A stretch of 12,029 nt of DNA from Bacteroidota bacterium (lineage in GTDB: Bacteria; Bacteroidota; Bacteroidia; Chitinophagales; Chitinophagaceae): assembly GCA_023426425.1 (NCBI GenBank), contig JAFAAT010000187.1, positions 1 through 12,029 of the forward strand, in the 5' to 3' direction. The first letter of the stretch is position 1; every line of letters begins with the position of its first letter. Below are positions 5,732-12,029 of this stretch, piece after piece. A program made the position numbers and the translations under genes. Below the pieces are notes generated by a model. The model saw only the letters and a program-made list of their open reading frames with translations, made no database searches and was not told the DNA's origin.

Positions 5732-5750
5732 TGTTTGCAGTTTTATTTTA

Positions 5751-5758
5751 CAAACGTA
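5751..5758 (-). promoter_or_regulatory. -7 box upstream of the 79-residue protein
   Basis: The minus strand reads TACGTTTG, an exact TAnnTTTG match, with 19 nt to the ATG at 5731. No TTG is seen 17-23 nt further upstream; TTT at 5783-5781 is the nearest thing. Confidence 0.42.
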
Positions 5759-5843
5759 CAGTGGTGGAGGCTTTGGGGGTAAATACTATTCGGAGAATGG
5801 CCGGGGGAGCGTCGGTAAGCGGAGGGGTTCTGTCGGTGAAAGG

Positions 5844-5876
5844 TAATTGTCAATTGTTAATTGTCAATTGTTAATT
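5844..5876. repeat. Heptanucleotide tandem repeat, second locus
   Basis: About four and a half units of TCAATTG/TTAATTG in alternation, the same TTGnnAA heptamer family as at 131-419. It is followed (5880-5938) by purine-rich, GAGTAAAAG-like low-complexity DNA. That repeats the pairing of heptamers with GAGTAAG-type sequence seen at 290-419. Confidence 0.8.
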
Positions 5877-5945
5877 CCAACAATTGCGAAAACGAAGCGG
5901 GGGAGAGAGAATACGAGTAAAAGAACGAGTGCGGCTACTAAACGC

Positions 5946-5974
5946 AAAAAAGCGGCAGTGTGGACTGCCGCTTT
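5946..5974 (-). terminator. Rho-independent terminator of clpC
   Basis: On the minus strand AAAGCGGCAGT (5974-5964) and ACTGCCGCTTT (5959-5949) form a perfect 11-bp stem with a 4-nt loop. T residues run from 5951 to 5946, part of them inside the stem end. It begins 18 nt after the clpC stop codon. Confidence 0.92.
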
Positions 5975-5991
5975 ATAAGAATTACTAGTTA

Positions 5992-8532
5992 TTAATTATC
6001 CGAAGGCGTAGACTCTTTCTTCCTCGCCTGCTGATCTATCGTGAAGACAATCTTTTTTTCTTCTTCACTATAATCAGCCGTAACCTTATCGCCTTCTTTG
6101 ATCTGCTGATTCAAAATCTCCTCTGCCAAAGGATCCTCCAGGTATTTCTGGATCGCCCTGTGGAGCGGACGTGCACCAAACTGCTGATCATATCCCTTCT
6201 CAGAAATGAACTTCTTCGCAGAATCCGTAAGCACCAGATCAAATCCAAGTGTATTCAGGCGCTTCATCACATCCTTCATTATGATGTCAATGATCAGGTT
6301 GATATGGCTCTGGTCAAGTGAATTGAAGATCACCACATCATCGATACGGTTCAGGAACTCCGGAGAGAACGTACGCTTCAGCGCTTTTTCGATGATACCG
6401 CGGCTCACTTCCTCGCTTGCGCTCGTAGTAGCACTGGTAGCAAATCCTACACCTGTACCAAAGTCCTTCAACTGGCGTACACCGATGTTCGAAGTCATAA
6501 TGATCAGTGTGTTCTTGAAGTCTACCTTGCGGCCCAGCCCATCTGTTAGCTGACCATCATCCAATACTTGTAGCAGGATGTTGAAGATATCAGGATGCGC
6601 TTTCTCAATTTCGTCAAGCAGCACCACCGAATAGGGTTTGCGACGCACTTTCTCAGTAAGCTGTCCACCTTCTTCATAACCCACATATCCCGGAGGGGCA
6701 CCAATCAGGCGGCTGAGAGAGAATTTTTCCATGTACTCACTCATGTCTACCCTGATCAGGGCTTCTTCACTGTCGAACATGTAGCGGGCCAAAGCACGTG
6801 CAAGCTCAGTCTTACCCACACCTGTTGGTCCCAGGAAGATGAATGAACCAATCGGCTTCTTAGGATCTTTCAATCCCACTCTGTTACGCTGTATGGCTTT
6901 CACCACCTTTACGATAGCTTCGTCCTGGCCTACAACAGCACCTTTCAGATCATCACCCATTCTACGCAGCTTCTGGCTCTCTGCCTCCACCATCCGCATC
7001 ACCGGGATACCTGTCATCATGCTGATTACTTCTGCGATATCTTCCTCATGGATCGGGTAGCGCTTGTTCTTAGCTTCTTCTTCCCATTCCACTTTTGCCC
7101 TTTCGAGTTCCTCACCAAGGCGCTTTTCTTTATCACGCAAAGCTGCGGCTTCTTCAAAACGCTGGCTCTTTACTACTTTATTCTTTTCCTGCTTGATATC
7201 CTCGATCTTCTTCTCCAGCTCCAGGATGTTTTCAGGTACATTGATGTTCTTCAGGTGAACACGCGCACCAACTTCATCCATCACGTCTATAGCTTTATCC
7301 GGAAGCAGACGATCTGTCATATAGCGATCGCTAAGCTTCACGCAGGCATCGATAGCATCCTGATCGTAAGCAACATTGTGGAACTCTTCGTACTTCGATT
7401 GAATGTTGTTCAGAATAGTGATGGTTTCTTCCACGCTTGGTGGTTCCACCAGTACCTTCTGAAACCTGCGGTCCAGTGCACCATCTTTCTCGATGTACAT
7501 ACGGTATTCATCAAGAGTAGATGCACCGATGCATTGAAGATCTCCACGTGCCAGTGCAGGCTTGAAGATATTCGAAGCATCCAGTGAACCGGAAGCACCA
7601 CCAGCACCCACTATTGTGTGTATCTCATCGATGAAAAGGATCACATCCCTGTTCTTCTCCAGTTCATTCATGATCGCTTTCATCCGCTCTTCAAACTGTC
7701 CGCGGTATTTGGTACCAGCTACCAGTGCGGCGAGGTCAAGGCTGATCACACGCTTATCAAACAATACGCGGGAAACTTTCCTTTGTACAATCCTCAGTGC
7801 AAGTCCTTCGACAATAGCAGTTTTACCTACACCAGGCTCTCCAATCAATATCGGATTGTTTTTCTTTCTGCGGGAAAGAATTTGAGACACACGCTCAATT
7901 TCTTCCTCCCTTCCGACGATGGGGTCTAAATTCCCCATTTCCGCCAGTTTAGTTATGTCCCTTCCGAAATTATCGAGAACCGGAGTCTTAGATTTCACGT
8001 TTCCGGCAGGGCGGCGCTGTTGAAACTGACGACGTTCGTCATCTTCTTCAAACTCTTCGCCCGGGTCTGAACCATAATCAGCAGAAGGGCCTTCACCCTG
8101 CATAATCCCTAGTTCGGCCTTAAAACGTTCATAGTCAACATCATATTGATGAAGTATTTGTGTCGCCACATTCTCCTTGTTCTTAAGAATTGACAGCATC
8201 AGATGCTCAGTTTCCACGGTTGGGCTTTTCAGCGCTTTTGCTTCCAGCACCGTAATCCGGATAACCTTCTCCGCCTGCTTTGTCAGCGGAAGGCTGTTGA
8301 TATTAGCAAGGGGCTTGTTCCCTTTGTCCTTAATAGCCAGTTCAAGCTCTTTTCGCAAGTCAAACAGATCGACCTGCATACTTTGTAACACCCGCACTGC
8401 CAGTCCGTCGCCTTCGCGAATAAGACCCAGGAGCAAGTGTTCGGTGCCAATGAAATCATTACCCAGCCTGAGGGCTTCCTCGCGGCTGTATGAGATGATT
8501 TCTTTAACTTTCGGTGAGAAATTAGAATCCAT
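5992..8532 (-). CDS. clpC: ATP-dependent Clp protease ATP-binding subunit ClpC
   Basis: A full-length 846-residue Hsp100 unfoldase. Clp N-domain repeats lie at about 1-145, followed by an acidic linker (150-180). AAA-1 has Walker A GEPGVGKTA (231-239), Walker B VILFIDEIH (297-305) and pore loop KYRG (275-278). A middle coiled coil with a UVR motif spans about 435-490, which marks ClpC rather than ClpA or ClpB. AAA-2 has Walker A GPTGVGKTE (568-576), Walker B VVLLDE (636-641), pore loop GYVG (615-618), sensor SN (681-682) and GARP (786-789). The VGF tripeptide at 695-697 matches the ClpP-docking loop, so the protein should feed substrates to ClpP. A Shine-Dalgarno AAGGAA lies 7 nt before the ATG, unusual in this window. 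It is a single gene with its own terminator, divergent from the STAS gene. The ctsR, mcsA and mcsB genes of Firmicutes are absent here. Confidence 0.97.
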   Translation of the reverse strand: MDSNFSPKVKEIISYSREEALRLGNDFIGTEHLLLGLIREGDGLAVRVLQSMQVDLFDLRKELELAIKDKGNKPLANINSLPLTKQAEKVIRITVLEAKALKSPTVETEHLMLSILKNKENVATQILHQYDVDYERFKAELGIMQGEGPSADYGSDPGEEFEEDDERRQFQQRRPAGNVKSKTPVLDNFGRDITKLAEMGNLDPIVGREEEIERVSQILSRRKKNNPILIGEPGVGKTAIVEGLALRIVQRKVSRVLFDKRVISLDLAALVAGTKYRGQFEERMKAIMNELEKNRDVILFIDEIHTIVGAGGASGSLDASNIFKPALARGDLQCIGASTLDEYRMYIEKDGALDRRFQKVLVEPPSVEETITILNNIQSKYEEFHNVAYDQDAIDACVKLSDRYMTDRLLPDKAIDVMDEVGARVHLKNINVPENILELEKKIEDIKQEKNKVVKSQRFEEAAALRDKEKRLGEELERAKVEWEEEAKNKRYPIHEEDIAEVISMMTGIPVMRMVEAESQKLRRMGDDLKGAVVGQDEAIVKVVKAIQRNRVGLKDPKKPIGSFIFLGPTGVGKTELARALARYMFDSEEALIRVDMSEYMEKFSLSRLIGAPPGYVGYEEGGQLTEKVRRKPYSVVLLDEIEKAHPDIFNILLQVLDDGQLTDGLGRKVDFKNTLIIMTSNIGVRQLKDFGTGVGFATSATTSASEEVSRGIIEKALKRTFSPEFLNRIDDVVIFNSLDQSHINLIIDIIMKDVMKRLNTLGFDLVLTDSAKKFISEKGYDQQFGARPLHRAIQKYLEDPLAEEILNQQIKEGDKVTADYSEEEKKIVFTIDQQARKKESTPSDN

Positions 8533-8555
8533 TATTCCGTTCCTTGTTTTAGTAT

Positions 8556-8563
8556 TAAAGTTA
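8556..8563 (-). promoter_or_regulatory. Weak -7-like box upstream of clpC
   Basis: The minus strand reads TAACTTTA, one base off TAnnTTTG, 23 nt upstream of the clpC ATG. No -33 TTG is properly spaced. It is the best promoter-like element found in the 191-bp region between clpC and the STAS gene. I saw no inverted-repeat operator there. Confidence 0.25.
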
Positions 8564-8723
8564 TCAAATCTGAGGGTGGTTCTGCATTGCGATTGACTAT
8601 ATCAGTATTAGTTTTGTTCCGCTTTCTGTCGCCCTAATCGAATATACAAAAGAAGTGGTCGAGAAATAGTGGTATTTTGATAAAGCTGATAAATTAACAA
8701 CAAGTATTACACCATCTGCAATA

Positions 8724-9101
8724 ATGGAATTCAAAATTGATACCAAACCTACTTACGCAGTCATCACCCCAGTGTCAAATGAACTAAATGCTAAAATGAC
8801 AGAGGCGCTTCGCCAAAAATGGAGAGAATTGCAACAAAGCGGCAGTGGCAACCTCATTGTCGATTTGCACAACTTCATTTCTGTAGACGAATCTACTCTT
8901 AGCACACTGGAAGACCTGCACGAAGAAATATATGGAGAACAACAATCGCTCGTTTTCACAGGACTGCAGGAAGAGGTGCTTGAGGTATTCAAGGCAACAG
9001 AAGCCTACGAACGCCTGAATATTGCACCCACACTCATTGAAGCTATAGACATAGTGAGCATGGAGATACTGGAACGTGATTTGTTTAATGAAGAATCTTA
9101 G
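8724..9101 (+). CDS. STAS-domain protein, anti-sigma factor antagonist-like
   Basis: A 125-residue single-domain protein. It begins with a strand (EFKIDTKPTYAVITPVS). Next come a helix (22-38) and the core motif NLIVDLHNFISVDESTL (43-59). Then a helix (LEDLHEEIY), a strand (SLVFTGL) and a final helical region (82-119). The core aligns with the SpoIIAA-type D-L-x-x-x-x-x-x-D-S-S-G motif: D55 matches the conserved Asp and S57 falls at the serine that is phosphorylated in SpoIIAA. The usual glycine after it is threonine. This suggests a partner-switching regulator, but no cognate kinase or phosphatase is nearby. It lies 36 bp before rnz on the same strand with no terminator between, so the two are probably co-transcribed. 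The fold call is fairly sure; the partner is unknown. Confidence 0.78.
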   Translation: MEFKIDTKPTYAVITPVSNELNAKMTEALRQKWRELQQSGSGNLIVDLHNFISVDESTLSTLEDLHEEIYGEQQSLVFTGLQEEVLEVFKATEAYERLNIAPTLIEAIDIVSMEILERDLFNEES

Positions 9102-9137
9102 TCTTGAAGCCTTAAACCAGTTCACCAACTCACCTGA

Positions 9138-10043
9138 ATGAAAGTTACCATCCTCGGAAATAATTCAGCCCTGCCAGCTTTCGGCAGGCACCCCACTGCC
9201 CAGGTGGTATCCGTCTATGGTGAGGTTCTCCTCCTGGATTGCGGTGAGGGTGCACAGATCCAGATGCAACGCTATGGCCTAAAATGGCGAAAGATGCAAC
9301 ATATCTTCATCAGCCATCTCCATGGCGACCATTATTTCGGGCTGCCCGGTCTCATTAACAGCATGAGTCTTTTGGGAAGAACACTTCCACTACACCTGTA
9401 TGCACCAGCACCGTTGGAGGGCATCATCCAACAGATGCTCCAGGTTGCCGACACAGAACTTTGTTACCCCTTTCATTTCCATCCACTGAAGGAAAACATC
9501 GCAGAACTGCTGGTAGAGAATGACTCCTTTTCAGTGCGGTCTTTCCCGGTAGAACACCGGATAGCCTGTCATGGCTTCCTTATCGAACGTAAAACAAAAG
9601 GCCGCAAGCTCCTGCCAGATCAGTGCAGGGCTTACGAGATCCCCGCCTACTTCTACGATCGGCTCAAAAAAGGTGAAGATTACGAACGCTCCGACGGAAC
9701 AGTGATCAAAAATGAGTTGGTCACCGAAGAAGGTCCTTCACCCAAAAAGTATGCTTATTGCGCCGACACGCTATTTACAGATTCATTCCTGCCCCACATA
9801 ATGGATGCAGATGCCATCTATCATGAGGCAACCTATCTCAACCTGGATGCCGAAAAGGCGGCTGCCAGGTTCCACAGCACAGCCAAACAGGCAGCTCAGC
9901 TGGCCAGAATGGCGAATGCAAAGTTATTGCTCCTCGGCCATTTCTCTTCCAAATATCGCGACCTCCAGCCATTTAGCGACGAAGCCAGGGAGATCTTTCC
10001 CAATGTTCAGGTAACACAGGAAGGTGTCACGTATATGGTTTAA
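9138..10043 (+). CDS. rnz: Ribonuclease Z (tRNA 3' endonuclease)
   Basis: A 301-residue metallo-beta-lactamase-fold nuclease of normal short-form length. Zinc ligands and catalytic residues are present: the signature SHLHGDHYFGLPGL with H60, H62, D64 and H65, then H140 (VEHR), D210 (CADT) and H268 (LGHFSSKY). The HEATY segment (229-233) and H246 (FHST) are also typical. The exosite arm region (about 150-195, GRKLLP...LKKGEDY) is intact. The enzyme removes the 3' trailer of tRNA precursors in the cytoplasm. The ATG at 9138 starts the first beta strand (MKVTILGNNSALP), as usual. No Shine-Dalgarno is present. It follows the STAS gene in a likely two-gene operon. Confidence 0.97.
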   Translation: MKVTILGNNSALPAFGRHPTAQVVSVYGEVLLLDCGEGAQIQMQRYGLKWRKMQHIFISHLHGDHYFGLPGLINSMSLLGRTLPLHLYAPAPLEGIIQQMLQVADTELCYPFHFHPLKENIAELLVENDSFSVRSFPVEHRIACHGFLIERKTKGRKLLPDQCRAYEIPAYFYDRLKKGEDYERSDGTVIKNELVTEEGPSPKKYAYCADTLFTDSFLPHIMDADAIYHEATYLNLDAEKAAARFHSTAKQAAQLARMANAKLLLLGHFSSKYRDLQPFSDEAREIFPNVQVTQEGVTYMV

Positions 10044-10117
10044 AAACCACAGCCAGCACATAGATATACGCAGAGACAATCATATAACGCGACAATCCCG
10101 TTGGACACGGTGCCGCC

Positions 10118-10264
10118 TGACCAGTGTTGCGTAAATGTTGCTACAGAGCGGTTGTCCCGCACGGCGGGACAGCACGGTGCGAGGCAGAACCCGAATTGAC
10201 ACAAAAGGGTAGCGCCTGGCGGAGCATGACCAGTGTTGCGTAAACGATTGCTACAGAGCGGTTG
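10118..10264. repeat. Pair of 37/38-bp direct repeats, 109 bp apart
   Basis: Copies at 10118-10154 and 10227-10264 both begin TGACCAGTGTTGCGTAAA and end TTGCTACAGAGCGGTTG. They differ by one substitution and one inserted base. Copy 1 runs directly into a 7-bp hairpin, GTCCCGC (10154-10160) with GCGGGAC (10164-10170); copy 2 does not. There is no gene between them and no target-site duplication that I can identify. Confidence 0.85.
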
Positions 10265-10278
10265 CTCTTACCAGTCCA

Positions 10279-10390
10279 GGGCTGAAGCCCAAGAATGAAA
10301 ACAAGGCGATTAAGGGTAGCGGGGGGGGGGTGAAAGGTGGGGCTAAATCCCCTGCGGGACTAGAGCCTGACCCCGGGCTGAAGCCCGGGG
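10279..10390. repeat. Cluster of GGGCTGAAGCCC-type palindromes
   Basis: GGGCTGAAGCCC occurs at 10279-10290 and again at 10375-10386. The second copy sits inside a larger hairpin with 9-bp arms CCCCGGGCT (10371-10379) and AGCCCGGGG (10382-10390). A variant, GGGGCTAAATCCCC, lies at 10339-10352. Three versions in 112 bp indicate a small interspersed palindrome family. Confidence 0.75.
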
Positions 10391-10412
10391 CTATTGGTCT
10401 TTTGCTTTGATG

Positions 10413-11126
10413 CTACAAGCCACTGATGCAAAGTCCAACTGAGTATGGTGTCACCTCTGGTCCCATACCAGCGCGGAAAAGTTGGTTGAGGTTATAAGTG
10501 CCGAGTAGCGTGAAATTTCCCCAACCAAGTCTCACAGTTCCCGCAAAACGCCAGTTCTCCAGATATCTTTTAGTGTTTACTTTCTCCACCACTTTCACAC
10601 CTTCCACATCTCTCCTGCTCTTGGTATGTGCGCCAACAAGCGTACCCACGCGCAGGCCCAAAGCTGCTTTGAAGCCACGATTCCTGTTTTCCTTGTTACC
10701 AAAAAACCTCAGCTCGAAAGGAGCTTCCAGGTAGGCAGTGGTCAGCTTAAACTTTTTATAGGGATGTTGCTCAGGGATAAACCTTGCTTCGGTACCCAGC
10801 GCCCCTGTATCTGTAAGGATGATCTGCTGATCGCCGAAATAGATATTCGATGTCCCAATTCCCACACCAGCAGCGAAACTGAAGTTTGACTTGCCCAGCG
10901 GCCAGTCATAGCAGATATAGCCGTTAAAGCCACGGCCCAGACCGGTCGTATTAATGGAATCCGGCGTATTGGTCCACCCCTCGTATGTAAACTGGAGCAT
11001 TACAAAATCGCGGGAAGGTTTGGAGATACTGCTTTTCTCAGTGCTGCCCGACCTGTCTACATCCTGTGCCCACATCTGAAATGAAGAAACGAGAAATACC
11101 GCCAGGAGGGCTAAACGTTGGTGCAT
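10413..11126 (-). CDS. Outer-membrane beta-barrel protein (porin family-like)
   Basis: A 237-residue protein from the ATG at 11126. The frame extends three codons to a TTG at 11135, which I reject: the ATG gives a compact signal peptide MHQRLALLAVFLVSSFQMWAQ and sits 17 nt after a -7 box. The mature protein has a short polar N-terminal linker (22-40). It then shows alternating aromatic/Gly strands typical of an 8-stranded barrel: FVMLQFTYEGW, GFNGYICYDWPLG, NFSFAAGVGIG, LTTAYLEAPFELRFFG, FKAALGLRVGTLVG, WRFAGTVRLGWGNFTLLGTYN, YSVGLCISGL. This is the general shape of the OMP_b-brl_2/PorT-like families of Bacteroidota. The last residue is Leu instead of the common Phe. Role unknown. Confidence 0.82.
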   Translation of the reverse strand: MHQRLALLAVFLVSSFQMWAQDVDRSGSTEKSSISKPSRDFVMLQFTYEGWTNTPDSINTTGLGRGFNGYICYDWPLGKSNFSFAAGVGIGTSNIYFGDQQIILTDTGALGTEARFIPEQHPYKKFKLTTAYLEAPFELRFFGNKENRNRGFKAALGLRVGTLVGAHTKSRRDVEGVKVVEKVNTKRYLENWRFAGTVRLGWGNFTLLGTYNLNQLFRAGMGPEVTPYSVGLCISGL

Positions 11127-11143
11127 ATGTGTCAATTAGAGCG

Positions 11144-11151
11144 CAAACCTA
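11144..11151 (-). promoter_or_regulatory. -7 box upstream of the beta-barrel gene
   Basis: The minus strand reads TAGGTTTG, an exact TAnnTTTG match, with 17 nt to the ATG at 11126. No TTG is found at -33. The position supports 11126 as the start. Confidence 0.42.
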
Positions 11152-11233
11152 CATGAAAAAGTTTATTTAGTTAAAGCGCTAAAGCCATCCGGACCACACA
11201 ATGAAAGGTTAATATTTGTGGTGTTTGCCCGCT

Positions 11234-11261
11234 TGCAACTTCCGTTGCACCTGCCTGCAAC
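11234..11261. promoter_or_regulatory. Overlapping short inverted repeats upstream of the thioredoxin-fold gene
   Basis: TGCAAC (11234-11239), GTTGCA (11244-11249) and TGCAAC (11256-11261) follow each other. The middle block can pair with either neighbour, giving two mutually exclusive 6-bp hairpins with 4- and 6-nt loops. They lie 47-74 nt before the ATG at 11308. The arms are short, so the meaning is uncertain. Confidence 0.25.
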
Positions 11262-11307
11262 ACTCCAAATGGCCCAATTTTACTAGCTCTACAAGAAAAT
11301 AATACAC

Positions 11308-11790
11308 ATGAAAGCCTTCATATGTTTACTACTCACGATAGTCCTCGGGTTCGGCAAATTACAGGCTCAGATGCAGGTCGGCACCCCAATTCCTCCCTTT
11401 CTTCTCGCAAAACCAGGTGGTGGCACCTTCAGCAATATTCACCTGACACACGGTACACCTGTTATTGTGATGATATTCAACCCTGATTGTCCCGGTTGCC
11501 TTCAGCTGATTACAGATATCAAAGCTGGTAGCGACAAGCTTTCGAATGCACAGCTTCTATTGGTCACCGAAGGGAAGAACAAAGACATGCTTCAGGCTTT
11601 TATTGACCGGGCAGCCATTGGAAATGATCCTCTCTTCCAGAACATCGGTGCCGACAAGGGCCGCTTTATTCCCTCGGTGTATTCAAGTGGTGAACTTCCT
11701 TACCTGATGATCTATGACAACAATCACAGGCTTATCCGAATCCTGAGCGGGAATATATCCCTGGATACCCTGGGCAGCTACTTGAGGTAA
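11308..11790 (+). CDS. Exported thioredoxin-fold protein with a CPGC motif
   Basis: A 160-residue protein. Signal peptide MKAFICLLLTIVLGFGKLQAQ, cleavage near 20. The mature part begins VGTPIPPFLLAKPGGG, the entry common to TlpA/AhpC-TSA-type redoxins. The first strand, TPVIVMIFNPDCPGC, leads into the C61-P-G-C64 active site. The cis-proline is probably P131 (SGELPYLMIYD), followed by the last strands and a helix. Proteins of this kind reduce or exchange disulfides on periplasmic substrates. The CPGC dipeptide differs from the CGPC of thioredoxin and the CPHC of DsbA. At about 140 mature residues it is a minimal domain. It stands alone, divergent from the beta-barrel gene across 181 bp. No clear -7 box was found. 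Redox role is inferred from the motif. Confidence 0.83.
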   Translation: MKAFICLLLTIVLGFGKLQAQMQVGTPIPPFLLAKPGGGTFSNIHLTHGTPVIVMIFNPDCPGCLQLITDIKAGSDKLSNAQLLLVTEGKNKDMLQAFIDRAAIGNDPLFQNIGADKGRFIPSVYSSGELPYLMIYDNNHRLIRILSGNISLDTLGSYLR

Positions 11791-11822
11791 TTCACGCATT
11801 TTCCCCATCGTCTCCGCGTCAA

Positions 11823-11854
11823 TTGGGCGCGCTGAGAATCACGGCTTATATTTG
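11823..11854 (+). promoter_or_regulatory. dcd promoter, TTG-N21-TATATTTG
   Basis: TTG at 11823-11825, a 21-nt spacer, then TATATTTG at 11847-11854. Both elements and the spacing match the Bacteroidota consensus TTG-N17-23-TAnnTTTG exactly. The dcd ATG begins only 3 nt after the -7 box, so transcription should start at or within a few bases of the start codon. Confidence 0.65.
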
Positions 11855-11857
11855 ACC

Positions 11858-12029
11858 ATGATTCTGTCAGACACACGCATACTGCAAGAAATTGAGAAGG
11901 GAACCATCAAGATCGAACCTTACAGCAGGGAATGTCTTGGTAGCAATAGCTATGACGTGCATCTGGGTGCTACCCTCGCCACCTACAAGGAACATATTCT
12001 CGACGCAAAAAAGCATAACACCATAGAAT
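11858..12029 (+). CDS. dcd: dCTP deaminase, 5' part (cut by the window edge)
   Basis: The first 57 codons are present: MILSDTRILQEIEKGTIKIE at the start, then EPYSRECLGSNSYDVHLG and a following TYKEHILDAKKHNTIE. The GSNSYDVHLG block is the conserved nucleotide-fold segment of the dCTP deaminase/dUTPase family. MILSD is the usual first strand, which fixes the start at 11858. The enzyme converts dCTP to dUTP, feeding dTTP synthesis. The active-site glutamate and the rest lie outside the window, so I cannot tell whether it is the mono- or bifunctional type. The neighbouring thioredoxin-fold gene ends 67 bp upstream, and dcd has its own promoter. Confidence 0.93.
   Translation, partial: MILSDTRILQEIEKGTIKIEPYSRECLGSNSYDVHLGATLATYKEHILDAKKHNTIE

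Larger units (their letters stand above)
10044..10412. other. Gene-free spacer rich in direct and inverted repeats
   Basis: This 369-bp spacer separates two convergent genes. It has no plausible coding frame. It contains a long direct repeat (10118-10154 and 10227-10264), a GC-rich hairpin (10154-10170), three GGGCTGAAGCCC-like palindromes and a G10 run (10321-10330). No terminator with a T tract was found for rnz or for the minus-strand gene at 10413. Confidence 0.7.

Noticed and set aside
6206..8596. Many plus-strand open frames of 60-179 codons opposite clpC
   Set aside because: They are antisense shadows of a highly conserved gene, with no promoter or coherent domain.
10498..10889. Plus-strand frames opposite the beta-barrel gene
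   Set aside because: They are shadow frames without a signal, domain or promoter.
11127..11135. TTG start at 11135 for the beta-barrel protein
   Set aside because: The ATG at 11126 gives a normal signal peptide and is better placed relative to the -7 box.

Overview
The window looks like chromosomal DNA from a member of the Bacteroidota, most likely the Chitinophagaceae or a close relative. The reasons are a type IX secretion (T9SS) C-terminal sorting domain, -7 promoter boxes of the Bacteroidota type (TAnnTTTG), very few Shine-Dalgarno sequences, a UvrB/UvrC-motif ClpC, and intergenic spacers full of short degenerate repeats. Placement below phylum level is an impression from protein style, not a computed result. 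No rRNA, tRNA, CRISPR array, transposase or phage gene is visible.

Layout. Positions 1-492 hold no gene and are dominated by tandem repeats: a duplicated 80-bp unit, TTGnnAA heptamers and an 11-bp repeat. A hicB-hicA toxin-antitoxin pair follows on the minus strand (938-493). Next is a secreted beta-propeller-like protein (1103-2593, +). A 550-bp spacer then carries a purine-rich degenerate repeat and four tandem palindromes. It leads into a small exported Asn/Ser-rich protein (3144-3707, +) with a good promoter, an A-rich leader and a strong terminator. Positions 3826-5731 hold three envelope or exported proteins: a repeat protein on the minus strand, a T9SS cargo protein on the plus strand and a 79-residue membrane or exported protein on the minus strand.

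The housekeeping core is clpC (8532-5992, -), diverging from a STAS-domain protein (8724-9101, +) that is followed after 36 bp by ribonuclease Z (9138-10043, +). A repeat-filled spacer (10044-10412) comes next. After it are an outer-membrane beta-barrel protein (11126-10413, -) diverging from a periplasmic thioredoxin-fold protein (11308-11790, +), and the 5' end of dCTP deaminase (11858 to the window edge, +), which has the best promoter in the window.

How the genes fit together. HicA and HicB form one translationally coupled toxin-antitoxin unit. STAS and ribonuclease Z are probably one transcript. ClpC keeps a ClpP-docking VGF tripeptide, so it should work with a ClpP encoded elsewhere. 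The envelope genes are mostly single units with their own promoters, not a pathway. I see no convincing new multi-gene system. The less explained parts are the intergenic repeats, the palindrome array, the STAS protein beside clpC and rnz, and the apparently leaderless dcd promoter.
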